The notes under the pieces: generated by a model | The model's database searches: none | What the model saw: the letters and a program-made list of their open reading frames with translations, nothing else | Told to the model about the DNA's origin: nothing | Translations under genes and position numbers: made by a program | In this document: positions 20,144-31,655 of the stretch, piece by piece | How positions within the stretch are numbered: the first letter of the stretch is position 1 | How the letters are laid out: the number at the start of each line of letters is the position of its first letter | Source: Pelagophyceae sp. CCMP2097 | Lineage: Eukaryota; Sar; Pelagophyceae | Assembly: GCA_026770575.1 (NCBI GenBank) | Contig: MU657191.1 | Coordinates: 134,569 to 198,568, forward strand | Reading direction: 5' to 3' | DNA: 64,000 nucleotides

Positions 20144-23100
20144 CTAGAACGAGGCGACTTCCGAGGGGTCCCAGAGCGTAAAATCCGAGATGGCGATGCG
20201 CACGTTGGCGTCGCTCGCAAAAGAATTGGCGCCGTTTGGGCCGTCGTCGGGGTCGCCTACGGAGCGCGTCGCAGCGCGGCGCACGATGCCGGCGGCGGCG
20301 CACGCACCGTAGATGACGTACGACTGGTCCCAGACGGCCCGCACGAGGGCCCACGTGTCCTACGCGTTCGCTCCGCCGCCGCGTCGATTCTTCGACGAGG
20401 CGCGTTTCCGGCTCGTCGCGCGCGTCTTTGCGCACGCACCGACGGCTCGTCCTGCGGGTTGACGGTGCAGACGCGGTACGCCGTCGTGGCGCGCACGTCG
20501 ATGCGGATCTCGGGCACGTCGACAAAGTCGTCGAAGATGCCCCCCGCGTCGTCGTCGGGCGCCGCGCCCGTGGGCGTCGAGTCGCCCGCGCCGCGCGCCG
20601 CCGGCGCCGGCCGCCGCTCCTGGACCTCGTTCTGGCCCTCGTAGAGCGACGCGAGCAGCTGCTGCGCGAACGACGGCGGCGAGGCTACGCGGCGCCGGCG
20701 TCGGCGCGCGCCGAGTCGCGCGCCCCCGAAAGAAAACGTGGCACGCACCGTGCATGCCAAAGCCGGAGAAGCACGTCGGCGACGGCGTGAACGCCGCCGC
20801 GCGCCGCTTCGTCGGCGCGCCGGCCTGCGAAGGCGGCCGCCGGTGCACCGTCGACGAGAGCCGCAGCTCGAGCGGCGAAGCCTGCGTCGACAGCGGGCAC
20901 AGCACCACGAGCTCGCGACACGGGTAGCACAGCGCGTCGACGCACGAGTACGCGTCGCCGCCTAGCAGCGGGGGGCGTGCGCGCCGCGGTCACGCAAGGG
21001 CCGCCACGGCGGTTTCGCACCACTCGATGTGCGCGCGCAGGCGGAGAGGATGACGAGCGCCTGGTGGAGCGCGCCCGCCTCGGTGAGCGGGCACCTGATC
21101 TCGCGCGCCTTGTCGAGGAGCCGCGTCGCGAGCCTCCGCACGATGGCCTCGACAGGGACCTGCGGCGGCGGCATCCGCGTCCGGCGGCGCGCGCGCGCGC
21201 GGCCGCGATCCGCACGAGCGGGGACGGTCCGCAACACGATCCGCAACACCGGACGCTCCGCGAGCCCATCAAAGAAGCAGGCGGACGCACAGCGGCGTCG
21301 TCGTCTATGTGCGTGCCGGAAACGACTTCGTCGTCGATCGACACTCGGTCGCGGCGCATGTCCTTGCGCATCTGCGACAGCTGCTGCGCCGCGCTCTGCG
21401 TCGAGCCCTCGGACTCGGACCCGCTCCCGCTCGCCGCCGCGTGGCTGCCCCGCCGCGTGCGGCTCGGCCGGGCCGAGCGCCGCTTCTTCTTTGCAGACGT
21501 GTTCGTCGCGCGCTGCGACCTAAAAACGGGGGGCTTCGAGGCGCGCGAGGCAGGGTCGCGCAAAGCAAGAGGTCTATTTTCGTCGGACAGAAAACCCCCC
21601 ATGTCTCGTCTCACAGGCTTCGCGTTTTTTCTGACGCCGGCTTTCTCGCCGCATCTCGGTGATCCTCGCGCGCGCCCACTTGGCGGGCACCCAGTAGTGC
21701 GCTGCCGACGCGGGGAACGGGTCGGCAGGACGTGTGCGCGGCACGTCGACGGGTAAATCCGGCTGCGACCAGTAATCGTCGCGCGCGCCTGGCGAGATGC
21801 ACTGACCGCCGCGGCGCCGATCCGAATGACCGCCGCGCGCGGGCCGGCGCCGCTGCGCTGCGGGGCCTCTGACGAAGCGCGGGGGCGCACCTCGGCCCAT
21901 GAACGTGAGCGCGGCGACGAACGCCGTGCGATCGCTCGCCGCAGTCGCGCGCACGATGGCCGCCTCGAACTTTGCGATCTCGTGCGCGATGGGGCGCACG
22001 TTGTCCTGACAAAGGCGGTGAGGGCTCGGACGGCGCACCCTTTACGCCGGAGCCACGCGGCGTACCTTAGCTCGGTTGATCGCGTTTTGCAACGACCGCA
22101 CCCAGCCGTCGCGGTCGTGGCGCGACGCCGCCATCCACGCGAGGACCTCGCCCTGGACGTAGAGCACGAAGCAGCGCTGGCTCGGCGGCTCGGCGCCGCC
22201 GGCGACGTCGGGCTCGTAGTCGCAAAGCAGCTCGACCTTTAAACTCTCGTCGTCGCCGCCTACGCGCTTCGCTGGCGGCCCGGATCACGCGGGCCCCGCC
22301 CGTTGGGATGGGCCGGTTCGACGACGCCGGTCGCGAACGGAAGGCGACGACGCAGTCGATGAGTTCCCCTCCCGCGGGCCGCAGCTCGAAGAAGGAGCGG
22401 TGCTGCTCCACTTGGTCCGGGTTGTCGGCGGAGATGGCCAGCTCGAAGCTATCGTCCGCCGCGCGCCGCAGCTCGCACCTGCCGGGCGTGCGTCGGCGCG
22501 GCCGCTGGCGACTGCAATCGCCGGGCGAGCGCGGCGCACCTCGCGCAGCGCCAGTCGCCGTTCTTCGTCACCTTGCGGAGGTAGCCGGACCGCACGACGT
22601 TTTCGTGCGCCACGATGCGGTCCTCGCACAACTGCAGCGCCGCCGCGGACCAAAAGTTGTCCTACCGCCCATCGTCGAGCCGCACAGTTTGGCACAGTGC
22701 AGACGCACCGAGTCGGCGCGGCGAATCGGCCCGGACGACTCGTCGGACATTGAGTCGTTGTTGTCATGCTCCTCATCGACGCCGAGCTGCTTGAGGGCGC
22801 CTGTTTCGGCGCCGTTTGCAACTGCGAGCGTGGAGCAGGGCCCCCAAAAGACGCCGGCGCCCGAGGATCCTGGATCATACGTTCGATCTTGACGAGCTGC
22901 GCGCTGGCCTCGAGGACGGCGCGGGACATGGACTTGTCCAAACCGGGCCCGCGGACGACGTCCTCTGGGTTATCGTCGTCGTCGTCGCAGACGGGCGCAT
23001 TGCGCGAAGCTGCAGCCATCGCATCGGAAGTCGTCCCTCGGCGGTCCCCGGCGCAAGGGCCACGCACTCTCGCGGGCCTGGCGCGCGGCGCGCCTGGCGC

Positions 23101-23318
23101 GTTCCTTTTGCGCGGCCACGTGCGCCTCCGCGGCGCGCATGTCGGTCCGCTTCGACTCGCGCGCCGCGCGCCTGGCGCATTCGATGAGGCGCCGCCGGGG
23201 CCGGGCGCGGCGGCGCATCGCACCGTTCCTGTTTCGCCGTCGACTGCTGCTGCTCAGAGTGCCGAGAGACCTCGACCCCAATCTCCTTCTGCAGGTCGGA
23301 GATCATATCGCAGATCAT
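20144..23318 (-). CDS. Large multi-exon PH-domain protein of unknown function
   Basis: Several minus-strand exons chain together by frame. MICDMISDLQKEIGVEV comes first, then a charged helix (LIECARRAARESKRTDM), then an acidic segment (DDDDDNPEDVV). A PH domain is built from three exons: NVVRSGYLRKVTKNGDW, SFELAISADNPDQVEQHRSF, and RCFVLYVQGEVLAWM ending DGWVRSLQNAINRAK with the invariant Trp. Downstream are helical and beta segments (HEIAKFEAAIVRATAAS; LLDKAREIRCPLTEAGAL; LPLELR-like strands; VDVPEIRIDVRATTAYRVC; DTWALVRAVWDQSYVIYG) ending at 20144. The PH domain suggests membrane phosphoinositide or protein binding. The C-terminal two thirds match nothing I recognise. Exact exon ends, the start, and whether all exons belong to one gene are uncertain. 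Confidence 0.5.
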
Positions 23319-23512
23319 CTTCGCGGGGCGCGGCGCGCCGCGCGCGCCGACGGCGCCGCGCGGGACGAGGGTTAGAGTTCTGACTGAAATGCGACCAAAA
23401 TGGCCAGGAACAACTTGAATAGAGCCACATCGTGAACAAATCTACCGCTTGTCTCGATTTGTGGCCAAAAAGGTGGCGGACTCTGCAACTCTTTGGAGGG
23501 CGCTGTGAGACG

Positions 23513-24610
<1,098 letters not shown>

Positions 24611-24920
24611 CCGCCGGCGCGCCGCCCCTCGCGACGGACCCACAGCGTTGTTCCAGTTTAATGATGAAACTTTAATCGGAGCCGACGCCGCCGCAGCCGC
24701 CAGCTCAGCTCGCTTGTCGAAGGGCCACAGGTCCGGGGCAGGGGCGGATTCGCCCATCTCCGAAGGGGCCCGTGGGGCAGGCCGCAAGCGACCAGCCGGT
24801 CGAAAAACGCGTTGGGACGCCGGGACCGCGGGGTCGGAGATGCACAATTCCACATCATTTATGCGCCCTTGTGGCATGACCTCGATGGCACAGAAAGGAC
24901 GGCGCGTTCGCTCGCGGTCC
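24611..24920. other. Convergent intergenic stretch between the E2 and U-box genes
   Basis: About 310 bases between two stop codons facing each other. It should hold both 3' UTRs; no other feature was recognised. Confidence 0.5.
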
Positions 24921-26912
24921 TCATCGGAACCCCGGGGCCCGGCGGCACTTGTCCAGGAACTCTGCGATCTTCTTCCGCGCGAAAATGTTCGGCACGAGGT
25001 CGAGGCTTGAGAGAGCTTCGTTTGTCAGAGGAGATCTCGACGCGCCTGTGACAACGGACGGATCGCCGCGAAGCAACGCCGTCGATCCGCGCGCACACAC
25101 CCGACGCGAACCACTGCTCGATGCAGCATCGCTCGTACGTGTGCCCGTCGCGCGCGAAGACGGGGTCTTTCATCAACTCGCTCGAGATGGGGCACATGAG
25201 GTATTCGTCGACGTCGCACTGCGCGACCCTCAGGCGGGCCAGCTCGGCGCGGTGCTCGTGCAGCTCAGCCTCGAGGACGGCCTGGTGCTTCGCGGCGCCG
25301 TCGAGCATGGCCTAGGAATGACAGAGTCCTTTTCAATCGACGGCCCTCCTCGCGATGTACCTGCGCCGAGAGCAGCTGCTGCGACTTGTGGCACGAGCGC
25401 ACAGCGGAGAGTATCTTCAACGCCGACGCGAGGGGGATGGTCCATGTCGCGCATGTCGCCCGGATCAAGGCAAAGCAGCGCGCTGTCATCAATCTCATGC
25501 TCTCGGAAGACCGCCAGCAGCGACCCGAGGCCGAGCGACTCGAGCAGCGCGACGGTCGTCGCGTCGTCGAAGTCGTCCGGCGGCGGCGACGCGTCGACCG
25601 GACGAGTATGCTCGTCGTCGCACGTCTCCGTCTTCATTTCCTCGACGCTGGGGCTCGCCGCGTCGCCTGCTTGGGAGGAGTCGTCGATGTGCATCGCCGC
25701 TTCGTCGTTGTCATCGGCGGCGGGAGGCTCGCTCGGGAGAGTGCGACTATGCGTCGAGGCTCCTCGCGGCTCGCCCGAGGTCGTCGTTGTCGTCGTCGCG
25801 GTGTCGGCGTCCTCGTGCATCGTCCGACGCACCGCCCCCGGCTTGCTCTTCTCGCGCCGTCGCTTGGTCGTCGTCGAGCGCGGCTGCGACGGCGCGCCGG
25901 TGCGTCTCACAGCTTGGTCCGAACCAGCGTCCCTCAGCAAGTCGAGGCACGCTGCGTCGGCCCTGGCCCCCGCGCCGCGCGCCTGGTAGAGCGCCCACGA
26001 CGCCTGGTAGAGAGCCCACGATCCTAAAAACGCGACGACCAGCGAGAAAAGCGCGATGGACCTTCCGCGCAGGGCCCGCGTGGGGGCCGCCGTGGCGAGC
26101 AGTTCGATTGCCGAAAAGGGATTGTAACGTAGCGCGAATTGTAACGGCGTGTCGCCGTCTTTCGTCTTGACGGTCGAGACGTCGCAACCGGCTCGGAGCA
26201 ACGAGGTGAGCACCGCGTGCCCCGTGCAGGCCGCCGCGTGTGCGGGGGTCCAGCCGTCGTTATTCGTCTGGTTCACAACATCGCAGCCCAACGCTCCGAG
26301 GAGCATGTCGAAGGCGACAGCGTGGCCCAGCAGGGCGGCGGCGTACGCCGGCGTGCTGCCATCGTGCGTCGCCCGATTCAAATCGGCACCGCTTTCGATA
26401 AGCATTTCGACGACGTCGCCGTGGCCGTTCAGCGCGGAAACGTACACTGGCGTCATCCCTTCAGCCGACGCATCGTTCAGATTTGCGCCCGCGGCGATGA
26501 GTTGTTCGACGACGTGGCTGTGGCCGTTGCGCGCAGCCACGTACAGCGGCGTCATTTTGTTCGCCGCCGCGTTGTTCACATTTGCGCCCCTGGCGAGGAG
26601 CAGGGCGACGATGCCGCCGTGGCCGTTCTGCGCCGCGATCACGAGGGGCGCAATCCCGGCATCCGGCAACTGGTTCACGGCGGCGCCGGCCCGCAGGAGC
26701 GCGCCGAGCACGTCGACGCGGCCGTTCGCTGCCGCGGCGCACGCCGCCGTGAAACCGTTGGCGTCCTGGGAGTTTGTGTCGCAGCCTTGGGCGAGCAAGT
26801 CCTCGACCAGCGCGAGGTTGCCGTTGGCGGCGGCGGCGAACATTCGCGCGCACGGCGCCAATGCGACGCCGGCGCACGAGCCCGCCATGGCCACGGCGAG
26901 CGAGAACCGCAT
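24921..26912 (-). CDS. Ankyrin / transmembrane / SAM / U-box protein, putative E3 ubiquitin ligase (one-base frameshift in the SAM domain)
   Basis: The N-terminus carries about eight ankyrin repeats of 33 residues ([20 protein letters not shown] and similar). One hydrophobic segment follows ([19 protein letters not shown]) with a tandem SWALYQA duplication, then a disordered acidic stretch. A SAM domain follows ([25 protein letters not shown]). After that the frame must shift by one base near 25442 to continue [15 protein letters not shown]. Introns at 25312-25360 and 25046-25100 lead to a coiled coil and a U-box ([38 protein letters not shown]), ending at 24921. U-boxes bind E2 enzymes, and the ankyrins would select substrate. 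The extra C could be an assembly error or a real lesion. Confidence 0.75.
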
Positions 26913-27113
26913 CTCTCGGGGACCCCGCGGGCGCGCGAGGGCAGTCCCGCTCTCGAGCTCGGGCCCAGAAGATCTAAATGCTCAGCCAGGTCGTCTTGCC
27001 TTTCCCGCCACGAGCCCGCGCTCTGGAGCTCCGACGCTCCGCGCTCGCGCACTCGGCTCAGGTCAAGGTTGACCACAAGACGGTTGTGATCGCCGAACGA
27101 GTTATTCGGGCGC

Positions 27114-29080
27114 ATGGCGGCGTCGGGCGCTGCGGGCGGCGCGGGCGGCGCGGCTGGCGGCGCGGCGGCGGGGCTGTATCCGCTCGTCGGGCGCGCGCGC
27201 GCGACGGCCGAGCTCGCCGCGCGCCTCGCGCTGTGCGTCGGCCGAAGCGCCGCCGGGGGCTCGAGGAAGCGCGAGCCGAAGCGCACACGCGCCGCGGGCC
27301 TATACGCGCCGCCGGCAGGCTCTCAAAATGCAGCACGGCGGAGCTGGGCGCGATCTACGCCATCCAGAGCACCGCGCAGACCACCGCGCAGTCGCAGAGC
27401 CGAGGCCGGTGCGCCCGCTGTCGCTCCGGGCGGCCGCCAGAGGATGACCGCCGTCTTCGTAGGTCCATGGGCCGGCGCCCGAGCCTGATGGCCGGCGGGC
27501 TGGCCGCGGCGAACCGCGCAGTCGCGTGAGCGCCCGCCTGGCGCCCCTGGAGCCGCGCACGTGGGACCGCGCACGTGGGGGCGCACCTTCATTCGTAGCG
27601 ACGCCGTCGCCGTCGCGCGCGACGTCCGCAGCAACGCCGAGCTGTCGACGGTCCGCAACGGTGCGCTGCCCTCGTCTGCGGCTCCGGGGCGCGCGCCGTC
27701 CGAGGCCCTCGGTCCGGAGATGTCGACGAGATTCACTTTAGGCCGCGCGTGCGCATCTCTTCGCTGCGGCGGGCTCTCGTCGGACCGCGCCGTTACGCTC
27801 CCGCGCAGGCGGCAGACGGACCGGTCCGCTTTCTTCTTCTCGCCCGCAAAGGAAACCTCGAGCTCGATGTAAGGACCGTTGGTATCATGGCTGCACTCGT
27901 GGGTCGATGATGGACAACCGTTTTGAGACGTCCGCAACGCGCAGGCGGGCACGCTCGGCGTCACCGGCCGTCGTCCGCAGCGTCCTTCCTGGGTCCTTTG
28001 ACGAAGTTGATTCGCTCTCCACAGACGGCCGCACGGTCGACGCCCGCTCGCAAGTCCCACGACGACGCAGCCAGCGACGCGGGCTCCGAGGACTCCAACT
28101 TCCGAACACGTGCGGATGCCGCTCCCTCGGGACGCCCGCGCCTCGTCGAGGGGTTGCGGACCAGCGCGCCTAGGGCCGGCGGCAAGGACGCCCGCGAGGA
28201 CGCCCGCGGCGCGGGCGTCGTCACCGGGCCCCAGCAACATGTACGTTCCTTGTATTTCTGTTCCGAAAGTCGTCGGGGGAGTTGCGAGGCGAATACGCTG
28301 ACGCGCAGGAGCCCGATGACGGCGGCGGCCTTTGGCAACAACAACAAGATGCCGCGCACGCCGACGCGCTCCGAGAGCCCGGCGCGGAGAGGTGCGCCCC
28401 GCATACGAGCGGGCCCCGCTTGCACGCCCCGACGGCGCGACGCAGGCTCGATGCCCGCGGCCGCCTCGTCGCGCGAGCTGCGGCCCGCCGAGCGCCCGCG
28501 CAGCGCCAGCGCGAACCGAGCGCGCGATGACGACGCCGCGTCGACGACGTCGTCGCTGAACAGCGGAGCGCGCGCGCCGGCGTCGCGGCGCGCGACCGGC
28601 GACTCGCCGCAGCCCGCCCGGCGGCCGCTGTCGGCGCCCCGGGACCGCGAGGCGCCGGCCCGCGCCGCCGCCGCCGCCGCGCAGCGGGCGCCGTCGCCCG
28701 CGCGCCGGGCGGCGTCGCCCGCGCGCGCGCCGTCGCCCGTGCGGCGGCCGTCGCCCGCGCGGCTGTCGCTGGACTCGGCGAGGCCACCGTCGAGGTCGGC
28801 GTCGCCCGCGCGCGCAAACGACGCGCCGCCGCGGGCGGCGAGCCCGAACCCGTCGCCGCGGCGGAGCACCATGGGTCCGACGCCGTCGCGGGGCTCGTCG
28901 CCGAGCCGCCCTTCGACGGGTGTGGCGTCCGCGAGCACTCGCATAAGGCGCGCGCCCGACACTCAACCCGTAGGCGCGACGCCGAGGACGGTCACGAGGG
29001 CGGCGGCGCCGGCTCGGCCGGGTGCGTCCACGTCCTTGCAGCCGCCTCGGAGGGGCGTGACCCCGTCGTGTAGCGAATAG
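27114..29080 (+). CDS. Low-complexity Ala/Ser/Pro/Arg-rich protein (tentative gene model)
   Basis: Plus-strand exons can be chained from 27114 (MAASGAAGGAGG), through STAELGAIYAIQSTAQTTAQ, then TFIRSDAVAVARDVRSNAEL, to an acidic/Ser segment KSHDDAASDAGSEDSN. A GTACGT donor near 28241 and an acceptor near 28309 then lead to a long Ser-Pro-Arg tail (repeated SPARR/SPARA units), ending at 29080. The tail is basic and disordered, like microtubule- or RNA-associated proteins, but no domain is recognised. The antisense frames here are Ala/Arg-rich by-products of GC-rich sequence. The start and the first introns are uncertain. The gene is divergent from the ankyrin-SAM-U-box gene. Confidence 0.35.
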
Positions 29081-29880
29081 CGGCACCAAGTCGGACTCAC
29101 CGGGCACGCTCCAGCACGAGATCGAGGTGCGCCCTCGGGCAAGGGCTCGCTGTTTAGAAGCGGTCGACGGCACACACACTAGGCCATGACGGCGGCCCTC
29201 GACCGACTCAAAGAGAGACATCGCGCGGCGCTCGACCGGCAGCAAAGCACCTGAAGGAGGAGACGACCTTTGCAAGTGTTTGGCGTCGTAAACATCTTCA
29301 CGCCGGCGACGCACGTGAGCGAAAGGTACGCCGGATCCGCGGGACGGTCCCCCGTGCTGCGCTCGGCCACTGGTGGCCCTCTGCGTGCGGCGGCGGGCCT
29401 GCGTCTCCTGCGGGCACAGCCGGCGGAGGCGCACGAGTTTGCGCCAGGGATCCTTTCCAAAGGTGCCCCAACTCGGGCGCGCCCGACGCAGTGCTCCTCG
29501 GATGGAGTCATCGCCGGGAAGATGGCTTAAGTAGAGTCCAGCAGAGCCCGGCTCCTTGGTCGAGCATCGGTAACGAAGTTTCCAGGTACGGCGTGGTCGT
29601 TCGTTGTACTTGCGCCGTGCTTCTTGGAAGAAAACGCCGCGCAGCGGCCACCCGTTACTGATGCCGGTTTGTATTTGCTGTGACCGAGAACGATATGCAT
29701 TTTAGTGCAATTGGCTTAGGATGCCCGAGGGCCACCCGTCAACCTTTAAAAGTTTAAAATACAAGATTATGAACCGAGACCTTGCGGGGGCAGCGGGCCC
29801 CGGTTGGAGATGTGGCGCCGAGATGGCAGTAGAGCTTTGGATCAGCCGGAAGCAACGCGTATCTCATCGATTCCGCGGCC
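29081..29880. other. Intergenic stretch
   Basis: About 800 bases without a recognisable gene. A plus-strand frame at 29270-29530 has no protein-like features. The region from 29540 has mixed composition and may contain 3' UTR sequence of the Sel1 gene. Confidence 0.4.
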
Positions 29881-29884
29881 TCCA

Positions 29885-30727
29885 CTACACCCTGAGCGCC
29901 TCCACCGCGCCGACTGCCGCTGCGGCCTCGGCGCTCCCCTTGGCCGCGGCGCGCTTGAAGAGGCGCAGCGCCTCGTCGAGGTCCTGTGGCACGCCGTAGC
30001 CCTCGAGGTAACACCTTCCAAGATTGTAGAGCCCGTTTCGCTCGCCCTGCGCCGCGGCGAGGCGGAACCACTTTAAGGCTTCTTCGTACGACTGCGCCAC
30101 GCCCCTGCCTTCGTAGAACATCTCGCCGAAATTGGATTGCGCGAGAGGATATCCATGCTCGGCCGCGCGCCGGAACCACTGTGCAGCTTTCTTGTAGTTG
30201 ATCTTCACGCCGACCCCACGAAAATAAATAAATCCCAATTGCGCCTGGGCTCGAATATTTCCTTGCGCCGCGGCGAGCTCATAGAGCTGGACCGCCCGCT
30301 TTAAATCCTGCCGGATGCCCGGGCCACCACTAGAGTACCGGCTTCCAAGCATGATCTGCGCCTCGGCGTTGCCCTTGTCCACGTGCTTCTGCAGCCGGCG
30401 CAGCCACTCGGCATTTGACTTGGAGGCCGGCGCTCGGCAGAGCGGGCAGCGCTCGTCGTGCTGCCGGCACTTGTCGGAGCATACCGTGCAAATACTATTG
30501 CAGCAGCACTCGTAGAATGTCTTGCCACTCTTGCCACCATCAGGAGCATCAAAAGGGAGCAGGTCCAGGCAGATGGCGCAAGTGCCGCGCCAGTCCACCG
30601 CGTTGTCGTTCAGCGCAGTGGCCTTGGCGTCCTTCGTGGTGCCCGTCCGAGCAGCCGGCGTCCGCGCCGCCGCCTTGGAGCCGTCCACCGGCGCGACGTC
30701 CGCAACGATGGCCGGCTCCTCCTTGAT
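29885..30727 (-). CDS. RING-like zinc finger / Sel1-repeat protein, copy B (5' end lost in the N gap)
   Basis: The visible part begins at the gap with IKEEPAIVADVAPVDGSK. It continues with a RING-like finger (CAICLDLLPF, YECCCNSICTVCSDKC, ERCPLCRAP) and then five Sel1-like units of about 36 residues (GNAEAQIMLGSRY, GNIRAQAQLGFIYFRG, YPLAQSNFGEMFYEGRG, RNGLYNLGRCYLEGYG, SAEAAAAVGAV). It ends at 29885. Sel1 repeats are alpha/alpha scaffolds, and with a RING-like finger the protein might be an E3-type adaptor. The neighbouring copy suggests that an N-terminal MYND finger is missing in the gap. The Sel1 part is almost identical at DNA level to copy A (30118-30290 against 30738-30910). Confidence 0.75.
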   Translation of the reverse strand: MKEEPAIVADVAPVDGSKAAARTPAARTGTTKDAKATALNDNAVDWRGTCAICLDLLPFDAPDGGKSGKTFYECCCNSICTVCSDKCRQHDERCPLCRAPASKSNAEWLRRLQKHVDKGNAEAQIMLGSRYSSGGPGIRQDLKRAVQLYELAAAQGNIRAQAQLGFIYFRGVGVKINYKKAAQWFRRAAEHGYPLAQSNFGEMFYEGRGVAQSYEEALKWFRLAAAQGERNGLYNLGRCYLEGYGVPQDLDEALRLFKRAAAKGSAEAAAAVGAVEALRV

Positions 30728-30737
30728 NNNNNNNNNN
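30728..30737. other. Assembly gap (10 N) between tandem paralogues
   Basis: Ten Ns separate the 3'-truncated copy A from the 5'-truncated copy B of a MYND/RING/Sel1 gene. The sequence right of the gap repeats that at 30118 onward, so the true gap size is unknown and at least half a gene may be missing. Confidence 0.95.
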
Positions 30738-31503
30738 ACATCTCGCCGAAATTGGATTGCGCGAGAGGATATCCATGCTCGGCCGCGCGCCGGAACCACT
30801 GTGCAGCTTTCTTGTAGTTGATCTTCACGCCGTCCCCACGAAAATAAATAAATCCCAATTGCGCCTGGGCTCGAATATTTCCTTGCGCCGCGGCGAGCTC
30901 GTAGAACTGTAACGCCCGCTTCGAGCTCTTCTGAAGACCTCGGCCATTACGGTAAGCGTGTGCCAGCTGCACCTGCGCCTCGGCATTTCCTTTGTCCGCG
31001 TGCTTCTGCAGCCGGATCAGGAACTCGGCCTCGGACGGGGGTGGCTCGCGGCAGAGCGGGCAGCGCTCGTCGTAGATGATGCACTTGTTGGAGCATTCCC
31101 TGCAAATGCTCTTGCAGCAGCAATCGTAGAAAATTAGTTTGTCACCTTCGAGTGGAAGCATGTCCAGGCAGATGGCGCACGTGCCGCGCCAGTCCGGCGT
31201 GTCGTCGTTCAGCGCGCTGGCCTTGATCTCGGCCGTCGCCGGCGCCGGCGCCGGCGCCTTGAAACCAGCTGCCGGCGCGACGTCCGCGACGATGGCGGGC
31301 TCCTCCTTGATCTTCAGCTTCGCCGGCATCAGCTCGTCGAGGAGCCGATCCTGGAACTCGGCGGCCAGCTGCTTGCACTGCTCCTTGTGCCCACCCTCCT
31401 TCCAGTCTACGAGCTGGCACTTTTTGGAGCAGTAGTGGCGCGATTTGCACTTGGTGCAATGCTTGCCGCCGGGCGCGTCGCAGACGCAGCAGGGCGCGTC
31501 CCC
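30738..31503 (-). CDS. MYND / RING-like / Sel1-repeat protein, copy A (3' end lost in the N gap)
   Basis: From MGDAPCCVCDAPGGKHC the protein shows a MYND zinc finger (CCVCDAPGGKHC, RHYCSKKCQLVDW, GHKEQC), a Lys/Glu/Ala linker, and a RING-like finger (CAICLDMLPL, YDCCCKSICRECSNKC, ERCPLCREP). Sel1 units follow up to NFGEM, where the N gap begins. MYND fingers bind proline-rich peptides; Sel1 arrays are scaffolds. The frame is open upstream to 31707, but that extension runs into the terminal inverted repeat of a neighbouring mobile element, so the Met at 31503, or the one at 31638, is more likely. It belongs to a tandem pair with copy B. Confidence 0.75.
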
Positions 31504-31562
31504 CATCGGTCGCGGTCGTCTGCCGACGTCGACCGTCGCGTCTCTCGCAGCCGTAAGTTCAA

Positions 31563-31637
31563 CTAGGGATCTGAGAGACACCATCTGCCGATCGGCCCAA
31601 TCTACAGATTGGGCGGCCCAATCTGTAGATTGGGGCA
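31563..31637 (-). promoter_or_regulatory. Upstream module shared with the ferredoxin gene, plus CCCAATCT hairpins
   Basis: Read on the minus strand, about 48 bases here (AGATTGGGCCGATC, then TCTCAGATCCCTA) closely match plus-strand 33455-33500, in the same orientation relative to the downstream gene. Next to it the near-palindrome CCCAATCTACAGATTGGG occurs twice (31597-31614 and about 31618-31635) and could form hairpins. A shared promoter or 5' UTR element is likely. A relic of an older inverted repeat is the alternative. Confidence 0.5.
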
Positions 31638-31655
31638 TCGAATTCGTCCAATCTG

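Noticed and set aside
27323..29434. Minus-strand 703-codon open frame
   Set aside because: Arg/Ala/Pro-rich by-product of GC-rich sequence, antisense to a more protein-like plus-strand model; no domain or conserved pattern.
30610..30727. Continuous reading of the MYND protein through the N gap
   Set aside because: The sequence left of the gap restarts an upstream part of a second paralogue in another frame; joining them would be a chimera.
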